DNA of 64,000 nt, from assembly GCF_040372805.1 (NCBI RefSeq), contig NZ_BAABWJ010000001.1, positions 744,001 to 808,000 on the forward strand, written 5' to 3'. Below, piece after piece: positions 9,192 to 18,115 of this stretch. Source of the DNA: Pseudoteredinibacter isoporae_A. GTDB taxonomy: Bacteria > Pseudomonadota > Gammaproteobacteria > Pseudomonadales > Cellvibrionaceae. A model generated the notes under the pieces. The model saw only the letters and a list, made by a program, of their open reading frames with translations. It ran no database searches and was not told where the DNA came from. The translations under genes and the position numbers were made by a program. The first letter of the stretch is position 1. Each line of letters opens with the position of its first letter.

Positions 9192-10202
9192 CTAAGTCAT
9201 AGCAATATCACGAAACTGCTTCGGGCTGGCGCCAAACCAGTTTTTGAACGCTCGGTGGAAGGCACTCACTTCCGAGTAGCCCAATGTCTGAGCAATATCA
9301 GCGATATCCTCTCGCTGAGTGATCAACATAGCCAACGCCTTTTCTTTCAATAAACTTTCTTTCAGCTGACGAAAGCTGCTGCCTTGTTCCGCCAGCGTAC
9401 GTTGCAAAACACGTTTATTGACTTCCAAAGCCCGCGCCACTTGCTCGATGCTGACAAGAGCAGGGGGGCCTTGCTCGATTATTTGCTTAACCTGCTCGCG
9501 TAGAGATTTGCCTTCCCGCTTATGACGAATCATACCTTCAGCGTAAGCAAGATTAATTTCATAAAGATGTTCATCTCGTCCGACAATCGGCCGATGCATT
9601 CGCGCTCGATCTAACTGCAAGGAAAAGTCGAGACCAAGCGGCTGCACAGTGACATTCAACAATTCGGAAATATTACCTTCGGCCATCCCTTCCGGGATAT
9701 GAATCGCTAAAACGGGATCCTCTGGACTGATGGCCCGCAACAATAATACCGTGCCAGTAATCACCGATAAGATCTGCTGTTGACTGGGAGGAACGGCATG
9801 CGCACTGGGAACATAATCACAATGGTTGAGCCCCTGCGCCTCATCTTCCCGTATGCGATACACGCCGTTGTCACTGATCAAGTTCTGAAAGCTCGCAATA
9901 TGACGGAGGGCTTGAATTGGCGTTGGGCTGTGCCAGCAAATCGGCATAAGCACACCGCTCGCTCGCTGGTTTTGCAGCAGTCCCAGTTGCACCCCCAGAC
10001 TCGACATATCGCTGAGCGCTTCGGCTCTATGCCATAAGCGTCGCGCATCACCCAGCTCCATCGTCCCGGCATTCGGAGCTGCGCCAGAATTTTCGGGCAA
10101 GCTTGATTCGGCCTCCATCAACGCAGACACATCGAGCCCCAAGCGTTCAAAGCCCGCCAGGACACCGCTGATCCACAAATGAGTAATATGGGAATGCCGC
10201 AT
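9192..10202 (-). CDS. AraC family transcriptional regulator
   Basis: Transcription factor of 336 residues. The N-terminal two thirds resemble the arabinose-binding-type effector domain found in OruR/ArgR-like regulators (residues about 20-205). The C-terminal helix-turn-helix pair (about 235-330) contains ARALEVNKRVLQRTL and the AraC signature IAQTLGYSEVSAFHRAFKNWFG. It is divergent from the TauD-like dioxygenase gene at 10341 with about 140 bases between them, a layout typical of a regulator and its target. Effector unknown. Confidence 0.93.
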   Translation of the reverse strand: MRHSHITHLWISGVLAGFERLGLDVSALMEAESSLPENSGAAPNAGTMELGDARRLWHRAEALSDMSSLGVQLGLLQNQRASGVLMPICWHSPTPIQALRHIASFQNLISDNGVYRIREDEAQGLNHCDYVPSAHAVPPSQQQILSVITGTVLLLRAISPEDPVLAIHIPEGMAEGNISELLNVTVQPLGLDFSLQLDRARMHRPIVGRDEHLYEINLAYAEGMIRHKREGKSLREQVKQIIEQGPPALVSIEQVARALEVNKRVLQRTLAEQGSSFRQLKESLLKEKALAMLITQREDIADIAQTLGYSEVSAFHRAFKNWFGASPKQFRDIAMT

Positions 10203-10340
10203 GAGAAGTACCTGTATTATTTACAAATTACGTCAATTATTCAGTCGCATAATGTTAATTTTTTACACTCACTGTCAATGGCAAACCGCCAATTGTCCGC
10301 GACAATGAGCCCACCTAACAACCATAATCAGGAATTCAAC

Positions 10341-11174
10341 ATGTTGATCACTCCATCCGATGGCGCTTGTGGTGCTCGAGTCGAAGGCATCGATCTCTCC
10401 AAAGAACTCAGTCAGGAACAGGTGGATCAACTGCGCGCTGCCTGGCTGGAACACCATGTTCTGGCCTTCCCCAATCAAGAACTCAGCGATGATGACCTGG
10501 AACGCTTCAGCCAATATTTCGGAAGTTTCGCAGGCGACCCGTTCTTCCCCCCCATTGAAGGACGCGAGTATGTTGCGGAACTGCGCCGTGCCGCCGATGA
10601 AACCACCCCGATTTTCGCCGAAGCCTGGCATAGCGACTGGAGCTTTCGTGCTGACCCACCTGCAGGCACGATCCTTTACGGCATTAAAATTCCTCCGGTG
10701 GGTGGCCATACAGATTTTATTAATCTGCACAAAGTGCTGGACGATATGCCCGCTGATTTGCGCGAACGCCTGGAAGGAAAGATTGCCCAACACTCCGCCA
10801 AGCTTGCCTACGCGCCCGACGGGCTTTACGGAGAGCGGGAAAAAGACGCCAAGCGTGGCATGAAAATTTTGTACTCCGACGAGGCGTATCACGTAGAGAC
10901 CCATCCGATTATTCGCAAACACCCAGAAAGTGGGAAAGAAGGAGTCTTCGGGACAATTTTCGGCTACATCGTAGGCATTGAAGACACCACTCCCGAGGAA
11001 GAGCAACGTTTAATGGAAGACCTCTATAATTGGCAAACCCGCGAAGCGTTTCAATACAGTCACAACTGGGAACCCAATATGCTGGTGATGTGGGATAACC
11101 GTTCTGTTTTGCATAAGGCCAACGGCGGTTATGAAGGCCATGAACGAATTTTGCACCGTGTCGTGATCAATTAA
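10341..11174 (+). CDS. TauD/TfdA family Fe(II)/2-oxoglutarate-dependent dioxygenase
   Basis: Non-haem iron oxygenase coupling 2-oxoglutarate decarboxylation to substrate hydroxylation, often releasing sulfite from sulfonates in this family. The 277-residue protein from the ATG at 10341 (CAGGA at 10329-10333) begins MLITPSDGACGARVEGIDLS as family members do; the frame is open farther upstream but that part overlaps the divergent promoter. Iron ligands are His97 and Asp99 (WHSDWSF) and His258 (WDNRSVLH). Arg273 is the likely 2-oxoglutarate anchor. The usual taurine transporter genes are absent, so substrate is not assigned. Confidence 0.92.
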   Translation: MLITPSDGACGARVEGIDLSKELSQEQVDQLRAAWLEHHVLAFPNQELSDDDLERFSQYFGSFAGDPFFPPIEGREYVAELRRAADETTPIFAEAWHSDWSFRADPPAGTILYGIKIPPVGGHTDFINLHKVLDDMPADLRERLEGKIAQHSAKLAYAPDGLYGEREKDAKRGMKILYSDEAYHVETHPIIRKHPESGKEGVFGTIFGYIVGIEDTTPEEEQRLMEDLYNWQTREAFQYSHNWEPNMLVMWDNRSVLHKANGGYEGHERILHRVVIN

Positions 11175-11181
11175 CCTCACC

Positions 11182-11218
11182 GTAAACACTCACCTGATAT
11201 TTTCTGGTGAGTGTTTAC
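11182..11218 (+). terminator. Bidirectional terminator between tauD-like and DUF418 genes
   Basis: GTAAACACTCACC and GGTGAGTGTTTAC form a perfect 13-bp stem with an 11-base loop between two convergent stops. T-rich sequence follows on the plus strand. Confidence 0.8.
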
Positions 11219-11221
11219 GCC

Positions 11222-12463
11222 TTATTTTCGCAAAGGCGGCAGTGAAAAATACGTCAGACAACGCCAAATGTATTCCACCGGACCTTGGCGAAAGTAACGC
11301 AACCACCATGGTGCCAACCACAACTGCAAGCCCCAGATCATCAACATAATCATCACCAGTTGCCAGCGGGCCAATTCTCCCCATAGCCCAAGACCATAGC
11401 CATACATCAGCGTGGTGCCAATCAGAGATTGCAGCAAGTAGTTACTCAACGCTGTTTGCCCCACAGCTTGAAAACGTTTTTGAACATACGGCGCCCATTG
11501 AATTCGGCACAGCAGCGCGATGCCAGAAATATACGCCAAAACCAAAAACACCGACGCCAGGGTGTTCACCGGTAAAACCCCCCAATGATCGAGATAACCT
11601 TCGATTGACCAATGTGAATTAACTCCGGCAAACCAGGCCCAGAACGCAAGAGGCAGGCCAATCAGTAGCCCTGCAGACACACCGTATTTGTACAAGGCCA
11701 TAGGCAACTGACCGTGTAAATAACGCCATTTGTATAGGGCCATACCTAAGCACATCATGCCCATTGCGCGATACAAACTGCTCATAAGCATCATGACATC
11801 AAACTGCATCAGTGCTACATCAATCTCCTCGTCTATAGACCATCGAGCAGCGACAATTTCCTGATAACTAAGGGAGTATAATTGTTTGTCGTCGGCAATG
11901 GATTCTGCACTGGGATTAAACAGCTGACGAAGCTCATATAATTCATCGACACTGTAGTCAACAATGCTCCCGGCAAAGTTTCCTGCGCTGTACGCAGAAG
12001 CAGCCAACAGAACAACGGCAAATAACGTAAGCACCCACGGCGAACAGCGGTGTAATGGGTAAAGAAATAATGCGCAAAAACCATAAATCAGTAAAACATC
12101 GCCTTCCCACAGATACGCGCCATGAGCAAGCCCCATCACGATCAGAATGATATTGCGTCGGTAGTGCACCCCCAGACTGGGTTCACCCTTCGATTGCAAA
12201 CGCTCGATCAACAGCATCACACTGGCACCAAACAGCAGAGAAAACATCCCCATAAATTTCTGATCGGAAAACACAAAAAAGATCGAAAAAATCGGGAGAT
12301 TCAACATATCATCTGCACGATATGCCAAGGGCTGTAAATACGCCCCAAAGGGCATTGCCATACCCACCAGGTTCATTGTCAACAAACCTAGCAACGCCAC
12401 ACCACGAATCGTATCAATGCTGTTGATACGTTCATCTAAACGGATACTCTGGCTCACATTCAC
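11222..12463 (-). CDS. DUF418 domain multi-pass membrane protein (YeiB-like)
   Basis: Integral inner-membrane protein of 413 residues with about ten hydrophobic segments. The N-terminal RGVALLGLLTMN matches the acyltransferase-3-like start of the family, and the C-terminal DUF418 region includes AVGQTALSNYLLQS followed by conserved hydrophobic helices. Function of the family is unknown; some members are thought to move or modify small molecules. It is followed by the shared terminator and sits downstream of the SDR-like gene on the same strand with a 33-base gap, so the two may be cotranscribed. Confidence 0.88.
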   Translation of the reverse strand: MNVSQSIRLDERINSIDTIRGVALLGLLTMNLVGMAMPFGAYLQPLAYRADDMLNLPIFSIFFVFSDQKFMGMFSLLFGASVMLLIERLQSKGEPSLGVHYRRNIILIVMGLAHGAYLWEGDVLLIYGFCALFLYPLHRCSPWVLTLFAVVLLAASAYSAGNFAGSIVDYSVDELYELRQLFNPSAESIADDKQLYSLSYQEIVAARWSIDEEIDVALMQFDVMMLMSSLYRAMGMMCLGMALYKWRYLHGQLPMALYKYGVSAGLLIGLPLAFWAWFAGVNSHWSIEGYLDHWGVLPVNTLASVFLVLAYISGIALLCRIQWAPYVQKRFQAVGQTALSNYLLQSLIGTTLMYGYGLGLWGELARWQLVMIMLMIWGLQLWLAPWWLRYFRQGPVEYIWRCLTYFSLPPLRK

Positions 12464-12496
12464 TCCATGAAACTCGACTTAGGTAAATTATTGATC

Positions 12497-13360
12497 TTAT
12501 TTCAGCGCTGCCAATTGAGCTTGGTAACCTTTTCGATAGCTGGGGTAACGATAGGAATACTCGGATCGCAACAGGCGCTCGGGAAACAACTGTTTGCCAC
12601 TGGCGGCATCGCATTGAAATTCCGGCAAACCCTCAGCACTTAACTGAGTTGCCAGATACGCCTTCAGCTGGCCGCGCAACACGGGCTCAGTATCTGTCGC
12701 CAGGTACATATTCTCGCGCTGCGCCTCTGGCAAATTCAAAATATGTTCCAGCACACCCGCACAATCCTCAACGTGAATACGGTTCCCCCAATGAGCATCG
12801 GCGTCGGTGTATTGACCGCCTTGTTGAACCTCATCCACCAGCTTGTGAAATAGACGTTTGCGTTCCGGACCATAAATACCTGAGAAGCGCACCCGGCAAT
12901 GGGGCAAACCACTGTCGGCGAGCAGCTGCTCTGCTTCCAGCATGCGAATACCATTGTATTGTTGCGGTTCGGTGGGGGAGTCATCGCTCAAGCGGCTGCC
13001 ATCGTTCTGCCCATACACTGCGGTGCTGGAAACAAACATCAACAGAGGGCAACGCGCCAGGGTTTTACCAAACTCGACCAGCTGGCGAATGGGCTCCACA
13101 TAGCTCAGGCGATACGCTTCATCCCCTCTGTCGAAGGGGGTTAGGGTAATCAACAAGGCATCCAGTTCCGGCAAGCATGCCCCGTAGCTTTCCACATCCC
13201 GCGTATCGGCCTGGTGCCAGCGAAAGCCCTCGGGTAGGACTTTCTCGCTGCGACTGAATGCATAACCACTTGCCTTACCCTGCAAGCGCGTCAACAGACG
13301 CTGGCCTATATCGCCATGCCCCAAGACCGCGATGCGGAGGTTTTTGTCTTCCCGATTCAT
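12497..13360 (-). CDS. NAD(P)-binding SDR/epimerase-like protein
   Basis: Atypical short-chain dehydrogenase, epimerase/dehydratase type (YeeZ-like), 287 residues. The Rossmann motif GHGDIG lies at residues 14-19 of the chosen start, followed by a TRD/ITLTP strand and VSSTAVYGQNDG, which carries a serine cluster and a Tyr but not a clear YxxxK. IRMLEAEQLL comes after it. The ATG at 13360 has GAGGG 7 bases upstream; an in-frame GTG at 13390 adds ten residues without support. It is divergent from oxyR, which raises the possibility of shared control from the operator between them. Substrate unknown. Confidence 0.85.
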   Translation of the reverse strand: MNREDKNLRIAVLGHGDIGQRLLTRLQGKASGYAFSRSEKVLPEGFRWHQADTRDVESYGACLPELDALLITLTPFDRGDEAYRLSYVEPIRQLVEFGKTLARCPLLMFVSSTAVYGQNDGSRLSDDSPTEPQQYNGIRMLEAEQLLADSGLPHCRVRFSGIYGPERKRLFHKLVDEVQQGGQYTDADAHWGNRIHVEDCAGVLEHILNLPEAQRENMYLATDTEPVLRGQLKAYLATQLSAEGLPEFQCDAASGKQLFPERLLRSEYSYRYPSYRKGYQAQLAALK

Positions 13361-13433
13361 ACTGCCCTCAAAGAAATTAAGTCGCTCCACCGCCAGTTCC
13401 TATGGGAGGTACTGGCACGTAAACACCAACTGA

Positions 13434-13479
13434 TTAGAATTTAGCTATTGACTTTAATTTATTAATAGTTAAATTCTAA
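13434..13479. promoter_or_regulatory. Probable OxyR operator (large inverted repeat)
   Basis: Two 16-base arms (13434-13449 and 13464-13479) are inverted copies with one mismatch. Each arm contains an OxyR-like half site: TTAG-N7-CTAT and ATAG-N7-CTAA. It lies 31 bases before the oxyR start, where OxyR autoregulatory sites are expected. Confidence 0.6.
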
Positions 13480-13510
13480 AACATTACTTTGGCTACCGCG
13501 AGACCCAAAC

Positions 13511-14443
13511 ATGACTTTAACCGAGCTACGTTACATCGTTACCCTCGCCCAGGAAGAGCATTTTGGCCGCGCCGCCGAGCGTTGTTTTGTCTCCCAGCCC
13601 ACCTTGAGCATCGCCGTAAAGAAGCTGGAAGAAGAGTTGGATGTGGCTCTGTTTGAGCGCAGCAAAACCCGCGTGCACCCAACCCCTCTGGGCGAGAAAA
13701 TTGTTGCCCAAGCCCAGATCGCGCTGGAGCAAACCGCGGCCATCAAGGATCTCGCCACCGCTGGTAAAGACCAGTTGTCCAGCCCGTTAAAAATTGGCGC
13801 CATCTTTACCATTGGTCCCTATCTGTTCCCGCACTTTATTCCAGAGCTGCAAAAAAACGCCAAACAGATGCCGCTGTACATCGAAGAGGGCTACACCGCC
13901 ACTTTGCGCCATCGCCTGCGTAACGGTGAACTGGACGTCATTATCGTCGCACTGCCATTCACCGAAGCGGATGTGGTCACCCAGGCGCTCTATGAAGAGC
14001 CCTTCGAGGTGCTGATCCCCGTGGATCACCCCCTGGCCGAAAAAACCCACATCGAAGCCAGTGATCTCGACGACTACAATGTGCTGCTCTTAGGCGAAGG
14101 TCATTGCTTTCGTGACCAAATCCTTGAGGCCTGCCCGAACCTGCAGGCCAAATTCGACAGCAGCAGTACGACTACATTGCAGGCCGCAACCGAAGGCAGT
14201 TCCCTGGAAACCCTGCGCCATATGGTGGCGTCTGGCTTAGGGATTACCGTATTACCGCAATCCGCAGCCGGCACTAGCCATTATGCACAGGGCGTATTAA
14301 CAACACGCCAATTTCAGGACCCAGCCCCAACACGCACCGTTGGCCTGGCCTGGCGGGCCAGCTTTCCACGTCACCAAGCCATCGATGCCCTGCGAAGTGC
14401 CATCTGCGATGGCCACGGTATTTGCACCATTCTTGAGCGTTAA
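13511..14443 (+). CDS. oxyR: Hydrogen peroxide-sensing LysR regulator OxyR
   Basis: LysR-type transcription factor activated by H2O2 through a disulfide. The protein is 310 residues. The N-terminal winged helix (residues 1-60) begins TLTELRYIVTLAQEEHFGRA. The sensor cysteines fall at exactly Cys199 (GHCFRDQ) and Cys208 (EACP), the numbering of E. coli OxyR, so identity is strong. Its stop is 5 bases before recG, so the two are cotranscribed, as in pseudomonads. The inverted repeat at 13434-13479 is a candidate autoregulatory site. Confidence 0.97.
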   Translation: MTLTELRYIVTLAQEEHFGRAAERCFVSQPTLSIAVKKLEEELDVALFERSKTRVHPTPLGEKIVAQAQIALEQTAAIKDLATAGKDQLSSPLKIGAIFTIGPYLFPHFIPELQKNAKQMPLYIEEGYTATLRHRLRNGELDVIIVALPFTEADVVTQALYEEPFEVLIPVDHPLAEKTHIEASDLDDYNVLLLGEGHCFRDQILEACPNLQAKFDSSSTTTLQAATEGSSLETLRHMVASGLGITVLPQSAAGTSHYAQGVLTTRQFQDPAPTRTVGLAWRASFPRHQAIDALRSAICDGHGICTILER

Positions 14444-14448
14444 GATTC

Positions 14449-16548
14449 ATGAGCAAACAGGCTGCCCCAAGCCTCGCGCACATTGATGTCACCGCTCTGA
14501 AAGGGGTTGGCAAGCAGCTGGCTGAAAAGCTGGCTCGCCTGCACATAATCAACCTGCAGGATTTACTCTTTCACCTGCCCAGTCGCTATTTAGATCGCAC
14601 CAAAATCACCCCTATCGGCGGCTTACAGCCCGGCCAGAACGCCGTTGTACAGGGCATTATCAAAGCCAGTGATGTAGTCTACGGAAGGCGGCGCAGCTTG
14701 ATGTGCCGCTTGCAAGACGGAACCGGGACCCTAACCCTGCGTTTCTATCATTTCTCAGGCAGCCAGAAAGCCAAATTGGCTCCGGGCAGCCATGTTCGCT
14801 GTTACGGAGAGGCCCGCCGAGGCTCCTCCGGCCTGGAGATGTACCATCCGGAATACGAGTTTTACGATGAGCAATCACAGCTCGTCCTGCCCGACAGCCT
14901 CACACCCGTCTATCCCGTCGGAGAGGGCATTACTCAATCCCGCCTGCGCGGGCTGATTGCTCAGCTGCTGCCCCAGGTCAATGAGCAGAACGTGCCAGAG
15001 CTACTGCCTAGTGGGAAGGGGAGCAGTGTCAGCCTGGCTGATGCCTTGAAGTATCTGCATCAGCCCCCGACGAATGCCGATGTCGACCAGCTCATGGAGC
15101 GTCAGCACCCCTATCAACAGCGGCTGGCCTTCGAGGAACTGCTTGCCCATAACCTGAGCCTGCTCAGAGTGCGCCAGAAGATCCAGGCCACCCAGGCGCC
15201 GGCCTTGCCGGCTAACGATCTAAGCCAACAGAAGTTTCTCGACAGCTTGAGCTTTTCCCCTACGGAGGCCCAACAACGCGTCATCCACGAAATCAGCACC
15301 GATATGGCCAAAGGCGTGCCAATGTTACGCCTGGTGCAAGGTGACGTTGGTTCGGGCAAAACCCTGGTGGCAGCAGCAGCGGCTCTACAGGCTATTGCTA
15401 ATGGCTTCCAAGTGGCATTGATGGCTCCTACCGAAATTCTCGCCGAACAGCACCGGCAGAACTTCAGTCAATGGTTTGAACCCTTGGGCATCACGGTAGG
15501 TCAGTTAAACGGTAAACAAAAAGCCAGTGAGCGAAAGACTCAGCTGGCCGCGACTCTCAGTGGCGAAAATCAATTGGTCATTGGCACCCACGCGCTGTTC
15601 CAGGACGGCGTTGAATTTGCCGATCTCGGGCTCGCCATTATTGATGAGCAACATCGCTTCGGAGTGCATCAACGTATGGCGCTGCGAGCCAAGGGTCACA
15701 GCAAAGACAACGACAGCGATCAGGCACGGCCACATCAACTGGTCATGACTGCAACCCCCATCCCGCGCACCTTGGCCATGAGCGCCTATGCCGACCTGGA
15801 CATCTCCATCATCGATGAGCTACCACCCGGCCGCAGCCCGGTAACAACCGTGTTGATCGCCAACGAACGGCGTCAGCAAGTCATCGACCGAGTCCGGGCA
15901 GCTTGCGGAGAAGGGCGACAGGCCTACTGGGTATGCACCCTGATTGAAGAATCCGAAGCTCTGGAAGCTCAGGCAGCGGAAGTGACGGCCAACGAACTCC
16001 AGCAACAGCTCTCACAACTTAAAGTGGGTTTGATTCATGGACGCCTCAAAGCCGCCGAGAAAGAAGAGATCATGTCGCAGTTCAAAGCTGGGCAGCTGCA
16101 GGTACTCGTTGCCACGACGGTGATTGAGGTCGGTGTTGATGTACCTAATGCCAGCTTGATGATCATTGAAAACCCCGAACGTCTGGGCCTGGCCCAATTA
16201 CACCAATTACGCGGCCGAGTCGGGCGTGGCAGCATCGCCAGCCACTGCGTCCTGCTCTATGGCCAACCCCTGTCGGAATACGGACGAGCCAGGCTCAGCG
16301 CGATGCGAGAAACCAGCGATGGATTCAAGATTGCGGAACGCGATTTGGAGCTACGTGGACCCGGTGAGGTGCTTGGCACCAAACAAACCGGAGAAATGCA
16401 GTTCAAACTGGCAGATTTGCAACGAGATGCTAACTTAATTAAGAGTATCAGGCGCTCTGCCCAGGACATTGCCGAGCATCATCCCCACCTGCAAGAACCC
16501 ATAATTCAGCGTTGGTTGGGCCAAGCTGAAGAATATGCTCAGGTTTAA
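14449..16548 (+). CDS. recG: ATP-dependent DNA helicase RecG
   Basis: Double-stranded DNA translocase that reverses stalled forks and processes branched recombination intermediates. The 699-residue protein has an N-terminal wedge/OB-fold domain (about 55-150), Walker A GDVGSGKT near residue 300, DEQH box in IIDEQHRFG near 400, TATPIPRT, and helicase motifs V-VI (TTVIEVGVDVPNA, QLRGRVGRG). The C-terminal TRG-type region carries LGTKQTG. It starts 5 bases after the oxyR stop. Nothing unusual seen. Confidence 0.98.
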   Translation: MSKQAAPSLAHIDVTALKGVGKQLAEKLARLHIINLQDLLFHLPSRYLDRTKITPIGGLQPGQNAVVQGIIKASDVVYGRRRSLMCRLQDGTGTLTLRFYHFSGSQKAKLAPGSHVRCYGEARRGSSGLEMYHPEYEFYDEQSQLVLPDSLTPVYPVGEGITQSRLRGLIAQLLPQVNEQNVPELLPSGKGSSVSLADALKYLHQPPTNADVDQLMERQHPYQQRLAFEELLAHNLSLLRVRQKIQATQAPALPANDLSQQKFLDSLSFSPTEAQQRVIHEISTDMAKGVPMLRLVQGDVGSGKTLVAAAAALQAIANGFQVALMAPTEILAEQHRQNFSQWFEPLGITVGQLNGKQKASERKTQLAATLSGENQLVIGTHALFQDGVEFADLGLAIIDEQHRFGVHQRMALRAKGHSKDNDSDQARPHQLVMTATPIPRTLAMSAYADLDISIIDELPPGRSPVTTVLIANERRQQVIDRVRAACGEGRQAYWVCTLIEESEALEAQAAEVTANELQQQLSQLKVGLIHGRLKAAEKEEIMSQFKAGQLQVLVATTVIEVGVDVPNASLMIIENPERLGLAQLHQLRGRVGRGSIASHCVLLYGQPLSEYGRARLSAMRETSDGFKIAERDLELRGPGEVLGTKQTGEMQFKLADLQRDANLIKSIRRSAQDIAEHHPHLQEPIIQRWLGQAEEYAQV

Positions 16549-16625
16549 GGGAAATAGGCCGAAATCCTATTACATGCTATCGCGTTGCTTAGCCACGTTC
16601 TGCACAACGACGTAAGGAGGTCAGA

Positions 16626-17978
16626 TTGTCTAGCGTACCTACCAGTGTAATGGAGCAACTGGACACACAAAAAATCGGCTATCAGATTGCCAGTGCCAAA
16701 TTCCCGCCCGGCAGCGGCCGCCGTGTTCGTGCCACAATTCTGCAAGATGATCTTGGGCAGTTGCAGGCGCTGCTGCCTGCCGACCGCCTACTGGATGTGC
16801 GTCTGGTCAACGAAATTCTTGGTCGAGAGCTGAGAGCGACTCGGCAAAAAGATCTGCAGCCCTTATTTGATAAATACAAGCTTCAAAATATTCCCGCGCT
16901 GCCAAAACTTGCAGGCATGCCAACGATTGTTGATGCCAGTTTGTTGCAAACGGATAACCTCCTGCTGGCATCCGGCAGCCTCGGTGAAGTGTTGGCGGTG
17001 CGCACCTCAGATTTCAAGCTCGCGATGAACGACGCCGAGATTGGAGACATCAGCACAGCCATCAAAGCCGATGCCTTGGGAGACGATGTCCTCGCAATTA
17101 CCCAGTCAGTGCAATCGTTTACCAAGCGCCGAGTTGAACAACGCCTGGAAGAAACACTGGAACTACCCTCGCTTCCTGAAACCGCTCAAAGAATTATTAA
17201 TTTACGCGTCGACCCCAATGCAGATATTTCAGATCTGGCAAGTATTGTGGAAATGGACCCAAGCTTGGCGGCGCAGGTGGTCAGCTGGGCGAGCTCACCG
17301 TATTACTCTGCACCGGGAAAAATTAAATCCATTCACGATGCCATCGTGCGCGTACTGGGTTTTGATATGGTGTTAAACCTGGCTCTGGGACTGGCTCTGG
17401 GCAAAACCTTGAACATGCCCCAGGACGGACCGTTTGGTTCTACCAACTACTGGCACCAATCCGTTTTTACCGCTGCCATGGTTGAAGCGCTGGTCACAAA
17501 AATTCCACGCGAACATCGTCCAGGCTTTGGCATGTCTTACTTGTCTGGACTGCTAAGCAATTTCGGAACCCTGATCATGGCGGAAGTATTCAGTCCGCAC
17601 TACAGCGACATTTGTCGCCTCCAAGAAGCGAATCCCCACATTCCTTATCAGGCTATTGATCGTCACGTTCTCGATGTCAGTCGAGATCAACTCAGCGCTT
17701 GGTTAATGGATTTGTGGAATATGCCTCCAGAAGTGGTCGCCGCGCTACGCTTGCAAGGTGTACCGGAAGCTGAGGATGATCAAATAGCCTATGCGCAATT
17801 GGTTTACACCGCCCGTGCATTATTGTGCCAGGAAAATTTAATTCATGGCCCCGCCTTAAACGTCGATGATTCACTGCTTAATGCTTTGCATTTGAAACGC
17901 GAGCAAGTTGAAGAAGCGGTCGAAAGTATCGCCGAATCAAAAGACGAATTGCTCTCTATCGTCAAAGAACTCTGCTAG
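16626..17978 (+). CDS. YbaK/aminoacyl-tRNA deacylase-like domain fused to HDOD domain
   Basis: Two-domain protein of 450 residues. Residues about 10-155 resemble the YbaK/ProX aminoacyl-tRNA editing fold (LPADRLLDVRLVNEILG, LPKLAGMPTIVDASLL). Residues about 175-375 are an HDOD domain (LPSLPETAQRIINLRVDPNADISDLASIVEMDPSLAAQVVSWASSPYY region), a non-catalytic relative of HD phosphohydrolases used in signalling. The start is TTG at 16626 with a perfect AAGGAGG at 16614-16620. It follows recG by 77 bases. Likely a signalling or stress protein; whether the N-terminal part is an active deacylase cannot be judged here. Confidence 0.88.
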   Translation: MSSVPTSVMEQLDTQKIGYQIASAKFPPGSGRRVRATILQDDLGQLQALLPADRLLDVRLVNEILGRELRATRQKDLQPLFDKYKLQNIPALPKLAGMPTIVDASLLQTDNLLLASGSLGEVLAVRTSDFKLAMNDAEIGDISTAIKADALGDDVLAITQSVQSFTKRRVEQRLEETLELPSLPETAQRIINLRVDPNADISDLASIVEMDPSLAAQVVSWASSPYYSAPGKIKSIHDAIVRVLGFDMVLNLALGLALGKTLNMPQDGPFGSTNYWHQSVFTAAMVEALVTKIPREHRPGFGMSYLSGLLSNFGTLIMAEVFSPHYSDICRLQEANPHIPYQAIDRHVLDVSRDQLSAWLMDLWNMPPEVVAALRLQGVPEAEDDQIAYAQLVYTARALLCQENLIHGPALNVDDSLLNALHLKREQVEEAVESIAESKDELLSIVKELC

Positions 17979-17999
17979 GTTCTGAATCATTTCCAAATC

Positions 18000-18030
18000 A
18001 TTACAACGACTTATTGTAAGTCGTTGTAAT
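18000..18030. repeat. Perfect 14-bp inverted repeat with 3-base loop
   Basis: ATTACAACGACTTA and TAAGTCGTTGTAAT flank TTG, 21 bases after the HDOD gene stop. No T run follows, so it is an imperfect terminator candidate or a protein-binding palindrome in front of the 159-residue protein gene. Confidence 0.6.
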
Positions 18031-18115
18031 ACTGCGTAATGGCAGCAGGGAAGTCGCCTAAGTACTCTTCTTGTCGCCATACTAATTAATAAGAAACAGC
18101 AATACGGAGACTGCT

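Noticed and set aside
10179..10340. Extended N terminus for the TauD-like protein
   Set aside because: It overlaps the start of the divergent AraC gene and adds no family-like sequence; the ATG at 10341 has a ribosome site and the right opening.
11190..11384. Minus-strand frame over the DUF418 C terminus and terminator
   Set aside because: It reads through the hairpin and is a frame shadow of the DUF418 gene.
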